Origin: Symsagittifera roscoffensis
Lineage: Eukaryota > Xenacoelomorpha > Acoela > Convolutidae
Assembly (NCBI RefSeq): GCF_963678635.1
Contig: NC_087065.1
Coordinates: 70,170,630 to 70,234,629, forward strand
Length of the DNA: 64,000 nucleotides
Reading direction: 5' to 3'
Each line of letters starts with the position of its first letter. Within the stretch, counting starts at the first letter, position 1. A program made the translations under genes and the position numbers. Positions 33,633-44,989 of the stretch are shown piece by piece. The notes below the pieces were generated by a model, which was not told where the DNA came from, did no database searches, and worked only from the letters and a program-made list of their open reading frames with translations.

Positions 33633-34552
33633 ATGTAACCCATTATAATCTATTACAAGTGTGAAATTTAGACCAAAAAATGGAATAAATTGCCATTACA
33701 ATCGGTTTTCTTTTTGAAAAAAAATAATCCATTATACTTGATCAAATTCCATTGTTTTGGTAGTGAATAGATTACGTTTATCAAGATAAAACGTTAAAGT
33801 GAATATTTCGGGAATACAGGTCCATAATTATCCATTATAATTGATTTGATTATAAAACATTTTCTCCTTTTAAACTAAGTTCTGTTACATTTGGAGAATT
33901 TTTGCAAAGTTTGCAAGAAGTTTTGATCCACATCTTTTAAGGCTACAGCAAGCAAATTAGGAAATAACTCAGATAAGTTCAACCTATTCCATCTCCAGCT
34001 CTACTAAAGTTTACCACCAAACCCAACATCCCCCTCCCTCCTATTTACAGTTTGCCCCATCCCCCTCCTAAGTTACTTTACCATTGAAAGGCCGATAGAA
34101 ATGGGGGAGGTTACCCAACGCCATCTTTTTAATCACCCCACCAACATTCTAGGGGGAGGGCTGAGTATGGGGGAATCTAGAGGGATCTTTTAATCTTTTA
34201 ATATGGCGATGCACTAAACGGCCCGAAATCAGTGTTTCTACATCTTTTTTGAACTCAAATTATTATGATTGGATCTGATTGGCTATTTAGACACTCAACT
34301 TCAAGCAACATGCTCCTACATTTCAATAAAAATTTCCAGCGGTCAAATACTCAAAACCTTATGTGGAAAGTAAAAATAAAAAAAAATTAATTCGTATTAA
34401 CTGCATAAAACAGGAAATGAGATAAGTTTAAAAAAAAACTTTCATCAACGAAGAATCGACTATAATGGATTATATTGATATAAAAACAAAGACTTTTATC
34501 CATTTTTAATGGATTATGTTAGCGTATTTTGTAATGTTACAGATACTAACTA
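33633..34552. other. Non-coding region with a one-ended MITE family-3 relic
   Basis: At 34209-34260 the sequence GCACTAAACGGCCCGAAATC and the following TTTCTACATC match the left end of the element at 28209, but no right end is found. Nothing else is recognised. Confidence 0.55.
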
Positions 34553-34561
34553 TAAATTGAC

Positions 34562-35020
34562 GGGTCTAGGACAACAAGACGACGGGACTTCAAGCCGAAG
34601 GGACTTCAGGCCGAAAATTAAACTTTACAAGCACCTCAAATCATTATTTTTTCATCTGTAAAACGTTTCTTTTCAAAATCTTAGGCTAGTTCAGTCCGTA
34701 ATAAGCGTTATTTATGACAATGAATTACTTAGGATTGGCATTAGTTAATAATATCAGCCGTTTTTTGAAATGCATAAATTATAGACAAGAAAATTACCTC
34801 CAACCGTGTTTTATTTTTCAACTTTCCTAAACTTCATTTGGAGGTTTAAATTTCGTGAAAACGCTACTAATTACCGATTGAAGATAACGAAATTGAGAAA
34901 TTCTGTAAAAAAAAGTTTTCAAAATAACCTGATTTCATGACTTAATGAGAAAATTTTCGGCTTGAAGTCCCTAATTTAACGATTCGGCTTGAAGTCCCGT
35001 CGGCTTGATGTCCGGCACCC
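34562..35020. mobile_element. MITE-like element, family 1, copy D, with 9-bp target duplication
   Basis: 459 bp, opposite orientation to copies A-C, beginning GGGTCTAGGACAACAAG and ending TCCGGCACCC. It is flanked by TAAATTGAC at 34553-34561 and again at 35021-35029. A 9-bp duplication suits Mutator-like transposases better than hAT (8 bp) or Tc1/mariner (TA). Confidence 0.92.
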
Positions 35021-35218
35021 TAAATTGACAAACTAATCGATTATGATCGATCCATAGGCTTTTCATGCGGGTAAAAAGAAATAAAAATTAGAAAAGAACC
35101 TCTCACCTGTTTAGAAAATGCCAGCGTAAGTGGAATGGATTAGCTTTTAGAGGATTTCATAAAATAGTTCTAGAATTAATCCAAGAATAGAATGTTTTCT
35201 GAGAAAAAAATTTTTAAG

Positions 35219-35926
35219 GTCAACTTGAATCATTGTCCACTCAAATGGATCTGTTCTTCCTTACAGAATATTGGCTGACATCTTCACCATTGTTTGACAT
35301 GATAAATGAGCCAATGACTGACCCGGTATGTAGTTCAAAACACAATTTTTTTTCTTGTTTCCAAGTGTAGACAAATCTGAGATAAAATTTTGGAACAAGT
35401 TAACACCCCTGATGTAACAACTGTAGATCCTCCACCACGGCGTTTAAACTAGTAAGTTTTCAAAATTAAAATAAAAATTAAAAAGTTACACTTCATCTTA
35501 AAAGCGAGAGCAAGAAGCAAGACCTAAATCTCCGATCGAGTTGCAATAAAAAACGGCAAAATCCTTCATTTGTTATAGGAGTACTACTACCATTATACGA
35601 CCACTAAAGGCCGATACGCGATACAGACTTCGAAAAAGATACTGCCTTCAACTCCGAGTCGATATAGTGGAAATCTTGGCAACGGAGTGTACGTGAGCGA
35701 CTGCCCACCTTCGACTGACACGAATACTCTGCGATACCAGTTATTCAAAAACGGGAAAAAGTCCGACTGGAAAATGAAATGCTATGTCAAACTTCGTAAG
35801 TCGGATGTCGTTAGAATGTATCCGGACATAAAGCAATATTCAGATGGACGTCGATCCTTCCGAATAAATACGAACCAGATGCCGATGTTACTTACTACCA
35901 TTGAGTGCAGCTTCGGCTACCGATGA
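35219..35926 (+). CDS. HYD1-type ADP-ribosyltransferase-like gene, copy 1 (last two exons)
   Basis: The model has an exon at 35219-35325 (acceptor TTTTTAAG|GT, donor CCG|GTATGT, ending ...MTDP) and an exon at 35579-35926 (acceptor TTGTTATAG|GAG). The last exon starts YYYHYT (His is its fifth codon), then GNGVYVSDCPPSTDTNTLRY about 35 residues later, then YVKLRKSDV and YSDGRRSFRIN near the end. His-Tyr-Thr, Gly-Val-Tyr-x-Ser-Asp and a late Asp follow the H-Y-D arrangement of HYD1-type ADP-ribosyltransferases, enzymes that move ADP-ribose from NAD+ to a target and are known mainly from polymorphic toxins. The join is phase 0. The GT-AG boundaries are inferred by comparison with the copy at 49 kb, and upstream exons are not identified. 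Function is inferred from motifs only. Confidence 0.55.
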
Positions 35927-36870
35927 GCAAGCGCGACATTTTGTGAATAAAAGGAGAAATGAAACTCCATGCAAATGACTTAATTATTAGCATTATCAAT
36001 AATGGGAAATCGTTAGGCTTCAGAATCGAAACTAAGGGATAAGGTTTTCCTGTCAAATTAGTCAACTTAGCGATACTTTATTTCCATTATTTCGATGATT
36101 CAAAGCTCATTCATGAATTTAACAAACATTTTTTTAGTTTTTATTTCTTCATAAGCTCAGAATGTGTTTGAAACAGGTCAGGTTTCTTAAGTTGAAGCTG
36201 TAGATACAATCATTCTCCGAGTAGTAAATACTGAAATTAAGGAAGATTGTAAGTAAAAATCTCATCAGAAAAAGGTGCGGTACGCCCCCTTGTAACTGCT
36301 ATGCAAACAATTCTCAATTCCAAGGATGATATTTTTAAAATTTTGCTGTTTCGCAAAACTCACAACTCTTTTTAACTCGCAATTTTTAACTCGCAATTCA
36401 CGACAAAAGAAAACTCGCAAGAAGTTATAACTCTGGCAAAACTATTTCAGTTTCTTCAATATCAAAGATGTTTGAGTAATCGATAAATATCATTTTAAAG
36501 CGAGTTCTTAATCTGGTTGAACTTTCCATTTGTCGAGCATCGGTTCAGATTGCGGAAAATTATATTAAGATAAAAAACATTTTAGATTTTTAACACAGAG
36601 TCCTTGAATTTCAATTGGACTCATAATCCTACAAGTCACTCAAATTGCCTTCAGCTGTTCAATTTTATGGTTTTTTCTACGCTCCATTAAGAGTTGCACC
36701 GATAAAAATCGATTATAATAGAAAAACGTTCAAAAAAGTCAAAAAAGTTGTTAGTGTAAATTCTTCTTGTAGGAGAGAAATTCTTCATCTTAAAAGCGAG
36801 AGCAAGAAGCAAGACTTAAATCTCCGATCGAGTTGCAAAAAACAACAACAAAATCTTTCATTTGTTATAG

Positions 36871-37218
36871 GAGTACTACTACCATTATACGACCCCTAAA
36901 AGGCCGATACGCGATACAGACTTCGAAAAAGATACTGCCTTAAACTCCGAGTCGATATAGTGGAAATTTTGCCAACTGAATTTAAGTGAGCGACTGCCCA
37001 CCTTCGACTAATACAAACACTCTGCGATACCAGTTTTTCAAAAAGGGGAAAAAGTCCGACCGGAAAATGAGTTGCTATGTCAAACTTCGTAAGTCGGATG
37101 TCGTTAGAATGTATCCAGACATACAGCAATATTCAGATAGACGTCGATCCTTCCGAATAATACGAACCAGTTGCCGATGTCACTTACTACCATAGAGCAC
37201 AGCTGTGGTTATCGATGA
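36871..37218 (+). pseudogene. HYD1-type ART-like gene, copy 2, broken last exon
   Basis: A second copy about 1.29 kb downstream, preceded by the same intron end (TTTGTTATAG) and about 90 bp of matching intron. It keeps YYYHYT but then gains one base in an A run (CCCCTAAAAGG), shifting frame. The key GVY segment reads AACTGAATTTAAGTG, with the Tyr codon changed to TAA. The later part (36986-37195) is still readable. It is the product of a local duplication of about 35480-36055 and has decayed since. Confidence 0.85.
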
Positions 37219-38792
37219 GCCAACATAGTTTTTCATGAACACAAACAAAACTGAGATAATAAACTCATGCACACTGGCTAAGTTGTAGGATGACTGGATT
37301 AAAGAAAAATTATAGGGCTTCATGACGGAAACTAAAGGATAAGGTTTTCTGTAGAATAAATTTAAATTATGAAACTTTATACGTTCATCAGCGGGGTGCG
37401 CAGAAATTTTTCTAGGGAAGGGCGGTTTTCAAAAAAATTGAAAATTTTGGTGACATCTTTTTTTAGATTGACGCATTTGATTTTCCGAGCTCTCCGAAAA
37501 AACTATATGGAATTTGTTTTGACAATTTTTTTTTGTACCGCGGTCTAATTAAAAAAAAACGTTATTAGGAGTTTTTTTGGAAGATTTTATTGGTCAAAAT
37601 TTTCCAAAAAGTGCCTAAAAACGCATTTTTTGAAAAATTAGCGCGTTCTCTCCCCTCAAAATTAGTTATATTAGAGCCGAAGGCACCCTTAGAAAATTTT
37701 TGAAGTTGGTCAGCCAAAAATGGATGCCGTAAAGTTATACCAAAGGGGGACCCTTTGGAAAAATTTGGCTACCAGAATTGAGGGCAGGGGCGGTCGCCCC
37801 CTACGCCCCGTCTCTCGGCACACTACTGACGTTCATCAATGACAATGCAGCCGTTCTCTGAGTTTTGCCCTGAGCTTAGGACAGGTTTGATAGTGGTCAG
37901 TTTTCGTGAAATCACAGAGCAACTCAAAATGCACTTGAAAGAGGTTATAAATAGGTAGTTCACAGCTAGAAGAAGTTAAAGTTCTGGCCAAATAGCAATA
38001 ATTTTTTCTTTTAAAACATTGAGAATCCAAGAAAATGGCGCACTGATTCATTTTCGGCTGGATAAGATTTGCGCAGCTTTTAACTTCAAAGCTGGTTTTA
38101 TTCCAGCTCCCATAGCCTGGTCCTCATATTCCAATTCTTATCTCGCAGTAGATAGATAGGAACACTAGAAGTGGTGAGGTCATTGAGGCCTCAAATAAGC
38201 TTATTCAGATATCTCTAAAATTGCCCTGACTGGTAAAACTAGTGCAGCATTACAAAAAACGTTAAGTGCTGATTTATGGAATTTAATTGTTAGCATTAAG
38301 TGCTTTGCAATTAATTAAAAGCGAGAACCCAGAAACGAAACAATTTTCCGAGTAGGTCTCAAAGTATTCAAAATATTGAAATTATTCCAATGGATGCATA
38401 GTTTTTTAATATATAATTTTCTTCGAAGGTATAAAACATCCCGGGTTGACCTCCATACACCGAAAATGCTTATCATACAATTCCATATACCAAAAATTCT
38501 TATCATACAATTCCATACATTAAGTCTATGGAAAAAATGATTATCATACAATTTTCATTCATTTTCAAAAAACAATTGACAAGAAATTTAAATGATTTCT
38601 GCAGTTTTTTGAGCACTGTTGAACAGACTGCTGATGGAAAAAAAACTGGCTTTAAATTTTTTCTGAAAAACATGCTTGCCATACAGTTTCCATATATGAA
38701 AATTGTATGCCAAACATTTTCGTCATAAATAATTATTATCTATTATTTCCCATGTCCTTGAAAAATTAGATAATTTGTTTTTGTTATTGTTA
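37219..38792. other. Non-coding region with dispersed repeat fragments
   Basis: No supported gene. About 37390-37830 is a G-rich dispersed repeat similar to 10690-10910 (AAGGGGGACCCTTTGG). About 38460-38720 repeats TTATCATACAATTCCATA, related to 17036-17240. Confidence 0.55.
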
Positions 38793-39873
38793 CGACTTTC
38801 GATACGAAAGTAACGGAATATTTGTGCTCGGGGTGGGTTTTTTTTTTCTTCAGACAAATTTCGACTTTTTAACTAGCCATTTTTGACGGAACTTTTTTAT
38901 ATCATTCAAAAGGTATTGTTGTCTTGAGCTTAAATTTGAAAAGATCTTTCACCTGTGATTATTTTTTTTAAAGTTATGAGGATTTAAAGATTGCCATTTT
39001 GGCCATTTTGACCAATTTGGGACAATTAACGCGCGATATAATTCACGCTATTAACGCGTAAGCCGAGATTTAACCCTTCTTATAAATCGTTCCAAATTGG
39101 TTGAACGAAGCTTATTTGCCATAATTGATTTGTTACAAGGAACGAAATATATCTTTTTGTACTTTATATGGCGTGTGGGGGGATTATTTTCATTAAAAAT
39201 TTCAAGTTTTAGAAAAAAGTTTTCATTTTTTTTATTTCATTTATTTTTTTAATGTTATTACTGCTGCTCCATAAACCTTAAAAGGCAGTCGGAACATTCA
39301 GGGCTTCGCCCTAATACGAGCAGTCTTGTTGTCCCGACTTTCGATACGAAAGTAACGGAATATTTGTGCTCGGGGTGGGTTTTTTTTTCTTCAGACAAAT
39401 TTCGACTTTTTAACTAGCCATTTTTGACGGAAATTTTTTAAATCATTCGAAAGCTATTGTTGTCTTGAGCTTCAATTTGAAAAGATCTTTCACTTGTGAT
39501 CATTTTTCGCAAAGTTATGAGGGTTTAAAGATTGCCATTTTGACCAATTTGGGACAATTAACGCGCGATATAATTCGCGCTATTAACGCGTAAGCGGAGA
39601 TTTAATCCGTCTTAGAAATCGTTCCAAATTCGTTGAAAGAAGCTTACTTGCCATAATTGATTTGTTACAAAGAGCAAAATCTATTGTTTTGTACTTTATA
39701 TGGCGTGTGGGGTGATGATTTTCATCGAAAAATTTTCAAATTTTAGAAAAAAAAGTTTTTCATTTTATTTTATTTCATTTAATTTTTTTTTGTTATTACT
39801 GCTGCTCCATAAACCTTATAAGGCAGTCGGAACATTCAGGGCTTCGCCCTGATACGAGCAGTCTTGTTTTGTT
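38793..39873 (+). repeat. Dispersed repeat R3, two tandem units of about 542 bp
   Basis: Units start at 38793 and 39335 with CGACTTTCGATACGAAAG, which contains the palindrome CTTTCG-ATA-CGAAAG. Each carries GTGCTCGGGGTGGG and a GCGCG palindromic block (TTAACGCGCGATATAATTC). Each closes with GGGCTTCGCCC in a hairpin about 15 bases before the end, followed by ACGAGCAGTCTTG. A minus copy is at 30488 and a diverged partial copy at 40103-40430. Non-coding. Confidence 0.88.
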
Positions 39874-40514
39874 TGAAGTCAATTGCTCAAAAAAGCATTC
39901 AATTCTATAATTAGAAAAAAAAATACCAAAACTCACCAAATAACACCAACTTGCCCTGATGTTGTCAGTCTGTATTTGCATCAATCAATTGAAAAATAAA
40001 TTGATGGAACGATAGAGTATAGTTCATAAAAAATAGGTTTTATTCAATGAAAAACGGATTTTAGATCCAAAAAAGCTGATTGAAAGTTAATTATCCTCAT
40101 TGTTCCGACTTTCGAAGAAAACAGAATATTTATGCTCGGTGTGTTTTTTTTTATTCCGTCAATTTTTGCCGATCAAAATAATTGTTTTCGACAAAACTCT
40201 TTTATATACCATTTAAGATATTGACTTCATGAGCTCAAATTTAAAAATATATCTTACCTCCAATCTTTTTTTAAAAAAGTTCTCGGGGTTTGAAAATTGC
40301 CAAATTGGTCATGTTCTGGACTAAATTATGCGCGCTTTGAAGAATTTATATTAATGGGAGCGTAACGCGAATTATTTATGCGTGGCAAATTATGCCGCAC
40401 AACAAAATTGTTGCAAATTGAAATGAGGGTAGTTAATCGGTCGTCTTACTTTTGTACAGCTCAAAATTTCACACTTGCTCTAGATTTCAAACTTGTACAG
40501 CTCAAAAAACATGC

Positions 40515-40920
40515 TCTATTTAGCAGAATTTGCTCTATTTAGCAGCAGAAACATTTGGGGTCTGCTGAACAAGATACAAATTTGTCCGTCATACACGTTT
40601 AATTATCGACTTTTTTAACAGGGACATAATTTGCTCTAATTAGCAGCAGAATTTTCCGGTGTCTGCTGAACAAGATCCTTTTTTCGTGATGCACGCTTGA
40701 TTATGAGTTTTTTTGAGATGGAGCAGAATTTGCTCTACGGCAGCAGCTAAACGAGATTCTTTTTTTCGTAATGCCAGCTTCATTATGAATTTTTTTAATA
40801 ATATGCAGATTTTGCTCTAAATAGTAGCAGAATTCGTTGGGGCCTGCTGAACAAGATCCATTTTTGCAATACAAGCTTAATTATGAACTTTTTTATTAGG
40901 AGCAGAACTTGCTCTATAAG
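40515..40920. repeat. Imperfect tandem repeat, about 5 units of 85-105 bp
   Basis: TTTGCTCT followed by AGCAGCAGAA and CTGCTGAACAAGATC recurs at about 40528, 40629, 40728, 40811 and 40908. Spacing and sequence vary. No coding potential. Confidence 0.75.
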
Positions 40921-41320
40921 GGGTGCTAGGCAAATAAGGTAAAAAGACCTTAAAGCGAGAAAACATTTAGACGTCAAAAGTGTGTAGCATCCAAAATTAC
41001 TACAAATACTAGCCATGACATCCCAATAAATTCTTACAGACAACGTACCACCTAAACACGAAAACTTTAGCCCTTAATAATAAGATTTGTCGAACTCGGT
41101 TTTTGGAAGAAATAAATTTGAACTCCACTTTGAACAGAAAACGCAAAATAGTGGTTCATGCGTATTTAATTAGTAAAATTTTGTATTTTTCAGACAGGTG
41201 TTATGCGTATTGAAACAATCATTTCACGTTGTCCATTGCTCTGAAATGTACTTTGTCGCCTAAAAGTCTCATCGAAAACGGTTGTTGCCTTAACTGCTGT
41301 CGCCTTATTTGCCGGTCACC
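40921..41320. mobile_element. MITE-like element, family 4, copy 1
   Basis: 400 bp. Begins GGGTGCTAGGCAAATAAGG and ends CCTTATTTGCCGGTCACC, imperfect inverted termini. The left flank CTCTATAAG and right flank TCTATAAAG share TCTATAA-G, a probable 8-9 bp target duplication. Confidence 0.75.
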
Positions 41321-41411
41321 TCTATAAAGAATCAAAAATGCATACAATTCTGCAACTGAAACTGAAAATTAGGTTGAGACTAAACAAATATAACCTGAAG
41401 GTCAAAAAATA

Positions 41412-41785
41412 GGTGACCGGCAAATAAGGCGACAACTGTTTATGATAGAACCTTTAGACGACAAAAGTACATTTCTGAAATTGACAACGCGAAATGATTG
41501 TTTTAACACGCTAAATATATTTCTGAGAAATACAAAACGCAAAATGATTTTTCTAAATACATTTCAAAGAAATACAAAACGGAAAGTTTAAAAATTAAAC
41601 ACGCATCAAACATTATTAAATAAGAAAATAAGGCTAAAAATTTTGTATATAGGTGATGGTTTGTTAACTTTATAATTTATTGGGACGGCATTGCTAGTTT
41701 TGTAAAAATTTTGGAGGCAAATGCGTTTTTGTCGTCTAAATGTCTTGTAGCCTTAATGTCCTGTCGCCTTAATTGCCTAGCACCC
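41412..41785. mobile_element. MITE-like element, family 4, copy 2 (inverted)
   Basis: Begins GGTGACCGGCAAATAAGGCG and ends CGCCTTAATTGCCTAGCACC, the inverse orientation of copy 1. The two copies lie 91 bp apart, so the region 41210-41510 can fold back on itself. No matching flanks were found. Confidence 0.7.
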
Positions 41786-42395
41786 TGAAATTAGACGGTG
41801 TAGACTAATCATATGTAACCTTCGAAGGTCAATAAATATTTATAGCATTACATGTATTCAGTTCAGGAGCAATCAAAATATAAATTAAAAGACAACACAA
41901 AACCTAGAATTAATTTCTCAGAAGTTTCCTAGTTTTCAAACTACAACAACGATCTGCTCTGTATAACCTGAACATTTTGATTGAAGCATTGCAATCAATT
42001 CATTTTACCGGTTTATCTCTATATATTTTTTGGGCGGTCGATTGGTTTATCTTGATACTTGTGCGATTATTCACGCAGATTAAGGTTAGTTTCCAATTTT
42101 TCTACCAATATTTAACAAATTTTTCAAATGTTTAGTAGCCATGCATGAATCATATGATTAAATTTGATTAACCAAAGAAACAATGAATAGTTTTTTAATT
42201 GAGTTTTTTGTATTTCAATTTAATTTTGTTTTTGAAAAAAAGTGCTGATAAAGCGTTTTAATTTATTCAACCGGAAGAAATCGAAAGTTACCCCGTCTGT
42301 TAAAAATTTTTAATAACAATTCTTTTAGTAATAACTTTTAATAATAACTTTTAATAATAATTCGGAGCTTTTTCAATTCACATATTTTTATTAAG

Positions 42396-42503
42396 GTGAA
42401 CTTGACCCAGTGCCGAGAAGCAATTGATCTGCAGTTCTTTACGAATTATTATCTGACATCGTCATCATTGTGAAGCATGTTTTCAGATCCGACAATTGAC
42501 CCG
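42396..42503 (+). pseudogene. Orphan penultimate exon of the HYD1-type ART-like family
   Basis: It starts after ATTAAG|GT and ends CCG|GTAGG, and is homologous to 35219-35325 and 49261-49352: TTCTTTACGAATTATTATCTG aligns with the LFFLTEYWL-coding segment, and GATCCGACAATTGACCCG with the end. A TGA interrupts it and the frame shifts near its start. No last exon follows before the minus-strand Polinton-type gene at 42681, so this copy is decapitated at its 3' side. Confidence 0.75.
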
Positions 42504-42680
42504 GTAGGTGGTTGAGAAATCAAACTTTTAGCAAAAAGCTCAATTTGCTAGTGGTTTCCCCAATATTTCATAGTGATCTCCAAAGTTTGAATGTGGACTC
42601 CGCAAGTTTTGAAATTTGACCAAGCTTTTTTTTCGGATTCCACAACATTAAAAATCGCATTGTTTGCTAACTTACACTTC

Positions 42681-43769
42681 TTACAAATTGAGATCAAGTA
42701 GAGAGGTTAACTCAAAGAATACTTTCAGATAGAGTACTCTATCNNNNNNNNNNNNNNNNNNNNNNNNNNNNNNNNNNNNNNNNNNNNNNNNNNNNNNNNN
42801 NNNNNNNNNNNNNNNNNNNNNNNNNNNNNNNNNNNNNNNNNNNNNNNNNNNNNNNNNNNNNNNNNNNNNNNNNNNNNNNNNNNNNNNNNNNNNNNNNNNN
42901 NNNNNNNNNNNNNNNNNNNNNNNNNNNNNNNNNNNNNNNNNNNCCGCAAATGGTACAAGTCTACCGGTTTCTGTTCGTAGGTTTACTGCATTGCTCTGGA
43001 TGTTATTCACGAGGAGTTTTTTATAATCTAAGTTGCTAAAAACTTTGCGATGATTTGGTTCAATGCTGCACACGTAACCGTTTTTCACTCGTCGATTAGT
43101 ATCAATGACTCTGAGCAACGGTGCTTTGGGGTCACCCACAATCTGATAATGGATTATATCCAAGTAGATAAACATCATTTGGGTTCCAGCAGAGATATCG
43201 ACAGGGTAGTCGGAAATGAAGTTTTGTGATGTGAGAGTGCTATGGATATGACTGGATTCTTTATAGCCGATATGGTAGCCCGTTCCATCTCTTATACCTT
43301 TGAAACCCAAAATACTAGGAGTTTGTGGGCTCTCAAAGGTAATGCCTTCCCAATAATGCATCCAAATTGAAAGATGTTTTGTAATGGGGTCGATGCTATA
43401 AGTGAAATTATCAAGATCAACCTTCCGATTGATTTCGTTGAATAATTTCTCGATTTCGCCATATTCACCCTTTGTTATTTCAGTTTTCTCTCCATCATAT
43501 GGTCTAGATATTTTATCTTTTGCCACTTTAAGACTTGCTCTAACTTTGTCTTTTTTATAGTACACTATTTTAGTATCTGTTACATTGTTAAAATGAGTGG
43601 GAAACGTTATTTCTGACAATGCAACTCTCCATTCGCCTTGCAGATCGATATCTTCACTCAGCAGGTTTTTAAAACTCGCTAGTGAGTTGTCAATGAAGAT
43701 ATTCATTGAGGCTGATGACACCAATGTAATACTAAAGGAATCTTTGTCACCTCCAAAGTTGCTAGACAT
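42681..43769 (-). CDS. Polinton-like element structural-type protein, interrupted by N gap
   Basis: The frame starts MSSNFGGDKDSFSITLVSSA at ATG 43769 and runs to 42681, counted as 362 codons with about 66 unknown residues from the 200 N at 42744-42943. It resembles a protein widespread in animal Polinton/Maverick-like elements that accompanies the F54H12.3-type integrase. Family features are an N-terminal ASM-type motif plus an EWRVALSEITFP-like strand (residues about 45-57), and a C-terminal VGDPKAPLLRVI segment followed by RTETGRLVPF. A virion role is likely from its neighbours, but the exact one (penton, vertex or other) is not established. Whether the gap size is real is unknown; the frame survives 200 N only by chance. 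Confidence 0.75.
   Translation of the reverse strand: MSSNFGGDKDSFSITLVSSASMNIFIDNSLASFKNLLSEDIDLQGEWRVALSEITFPTHFNNVTDTKIVYYKKDKVRASLKVAKDKISRPYDGEKTEITKGEYGEIEKLFNEINRKVDLDNFTYSIDPITKHLSIWMHYWEGITFESPQTPSILGFKGIRDGTGYHIGYKESSHIHSTLTSQNFISDYPVDISAGTQMMFIYLDIIHYQIVGDPKAPLLRVIDTNRRVKNGYVCSIEPNHRKVFSNLDYKKLLVNNIQSNAVNLRTETGRLVPFAXXXXXXXXXXXXXXXXXXXXXXXXXXXXXXXXXXXXXXXXXXXXXXXXXXXXXXXXXXXXXXXXXXXDRVLYLKVFFELTSLLDLNL
42744..42943. other. Assembly gap (200 N)
   Basis: Exactly 200 N, a common placeholder length, so the true missing length is unknown. Confidence 1.
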
Positions 43770-43861
43770 TGTTTAGCTTGACCCTTCCTTTTCAATACTC
43801 TGATTAGTTCGGGCTCATAAAATTTACCCTCTATTGGTTCTCTATCAGCGTCGATAAGATT

Positions 43862-44989
43862 TTAAGTCGGGGGGTTCCTTGTTGGTATGTCAAATATTTC
43901 AAAAACTTCGTCAGTGAAGGATTGTTTATAACCTTTTCGAAAAGGGATGTCAATTTTTGCTATTCTCACAAAATCGCCAACGTAGAGCTTTGGTCGGCGA
44001 ACTAGTTTCAATGATTGTTCCGCTCTTAATGAAATTAGACGTGGAACATCCTTTTTTGTCACTTTATTGGGGGCTAATTTGATGACGCGGTTTGTTCTCG
44101 AATTTATTGTGTTGACAAAGTCTTGTAGCTTATCGATGTAAGAGTAGGTCCATTTGTCCTCCAAATACTTATAAATCAAACTTTTTAGTGATCGAATGTT
44201 CCTCTCGGCGAAAGCGGACTTCTTTTCACTCTCTGTTGTGTATGTCTTGATACCCTTTTTCTCACATAAAGTTTTGAATGACCCCTTGAACTCGGTGCCT
44301 TTATCTACCCCGACTTTTTTCGGTTTCTCTGTCTTTATCATTTGATTGAACGCTTCTGCAGTTGTTGTGGCATACTTTGATTTCAGTGGCTGCACGCGAA
44401 GATAACGGGACATGCAATCTACTGCAACTAAAAGATATTTGATATCTTTGTTGTATTTTGCTAGTTTATCAACATATGCCAAATCGATTGACCATATTTC
44501 GTTTATGTCATAAACTATCACTTTAAGCCGAGCTATTTTGCGGCGAACTGTTCGGTATTTTGTATAAGATGGTTCTGTATGTAAAAAATGTTTAACTTTT
44601 CGTCTTGGTATGACCGTTGTAGCCTTCAAAGTTTTAACACTACCGAACAATGCTGGACCTTTATCTGTGTAACTCTTTTTCAAAAGTTTTTCCTCAGTTG
44701 GTGTAGGTTTCCCATCTTTTACTTTTCGTCTCTTCTGACGTTGAAGAATCTGAATCGTTATAGGGCGTACCGTACGATTCAGTGTCGTCTTCGTCTTTCT
44801 CTCTTTCTTTGACTCTTTCCGTGGTGGCTTTCTTTCTTGTTTTGACTCGTTTGGTTTGTTTTGAACTTGATGATGGCTTACTACTGTCGAGGGTTTTTGT
44901 TTTGCCCGATGTTGACGGAGATTTGGTTGGACTTTTGGTTCTTCGTTGGGCCTGTTCTTTAATCTTTGACTGAACCGCGTGTTTGGCAT
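43862..44989 (-). pseudogene. Polinton-type rve integrase (F54H12.3-like), premature stop
   Basis: 375 codons. A basic N-terminus (1-100) precedes the conserved KKSYTDKGPALFGSV and VKHFLHTEPSYTKYRTVRRK regions (about 104-150). The retroviral-type catalytic core has Asp169 (WSIDLAYV), Asp229 (VGVDKGTEF) and Glu262 (SAFAERNIRSLKS). An SH3-like part (LYVGDFVRI, about 335) follows. The enzyme would insert the element's linear DNA. It stops at TAA 43862-43864 right after RNPPT, yet the same frame continues with DREPIEGKFYEPELIRVLKR, a recognisable C-terminal tail of this family, so the stop is a nonsense change at a usually aromatic position. The first 295 bases overlap the 300-aa gene in another frame, so the true N-terminus is uncertain. 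Confidence 0.88.

Noticed and set aside
38793-39873. Definite Helitron
   Set aside because: A terminal hairpin is present but no 5' TC with 3' CTRR end or AT insertion site could be shown.
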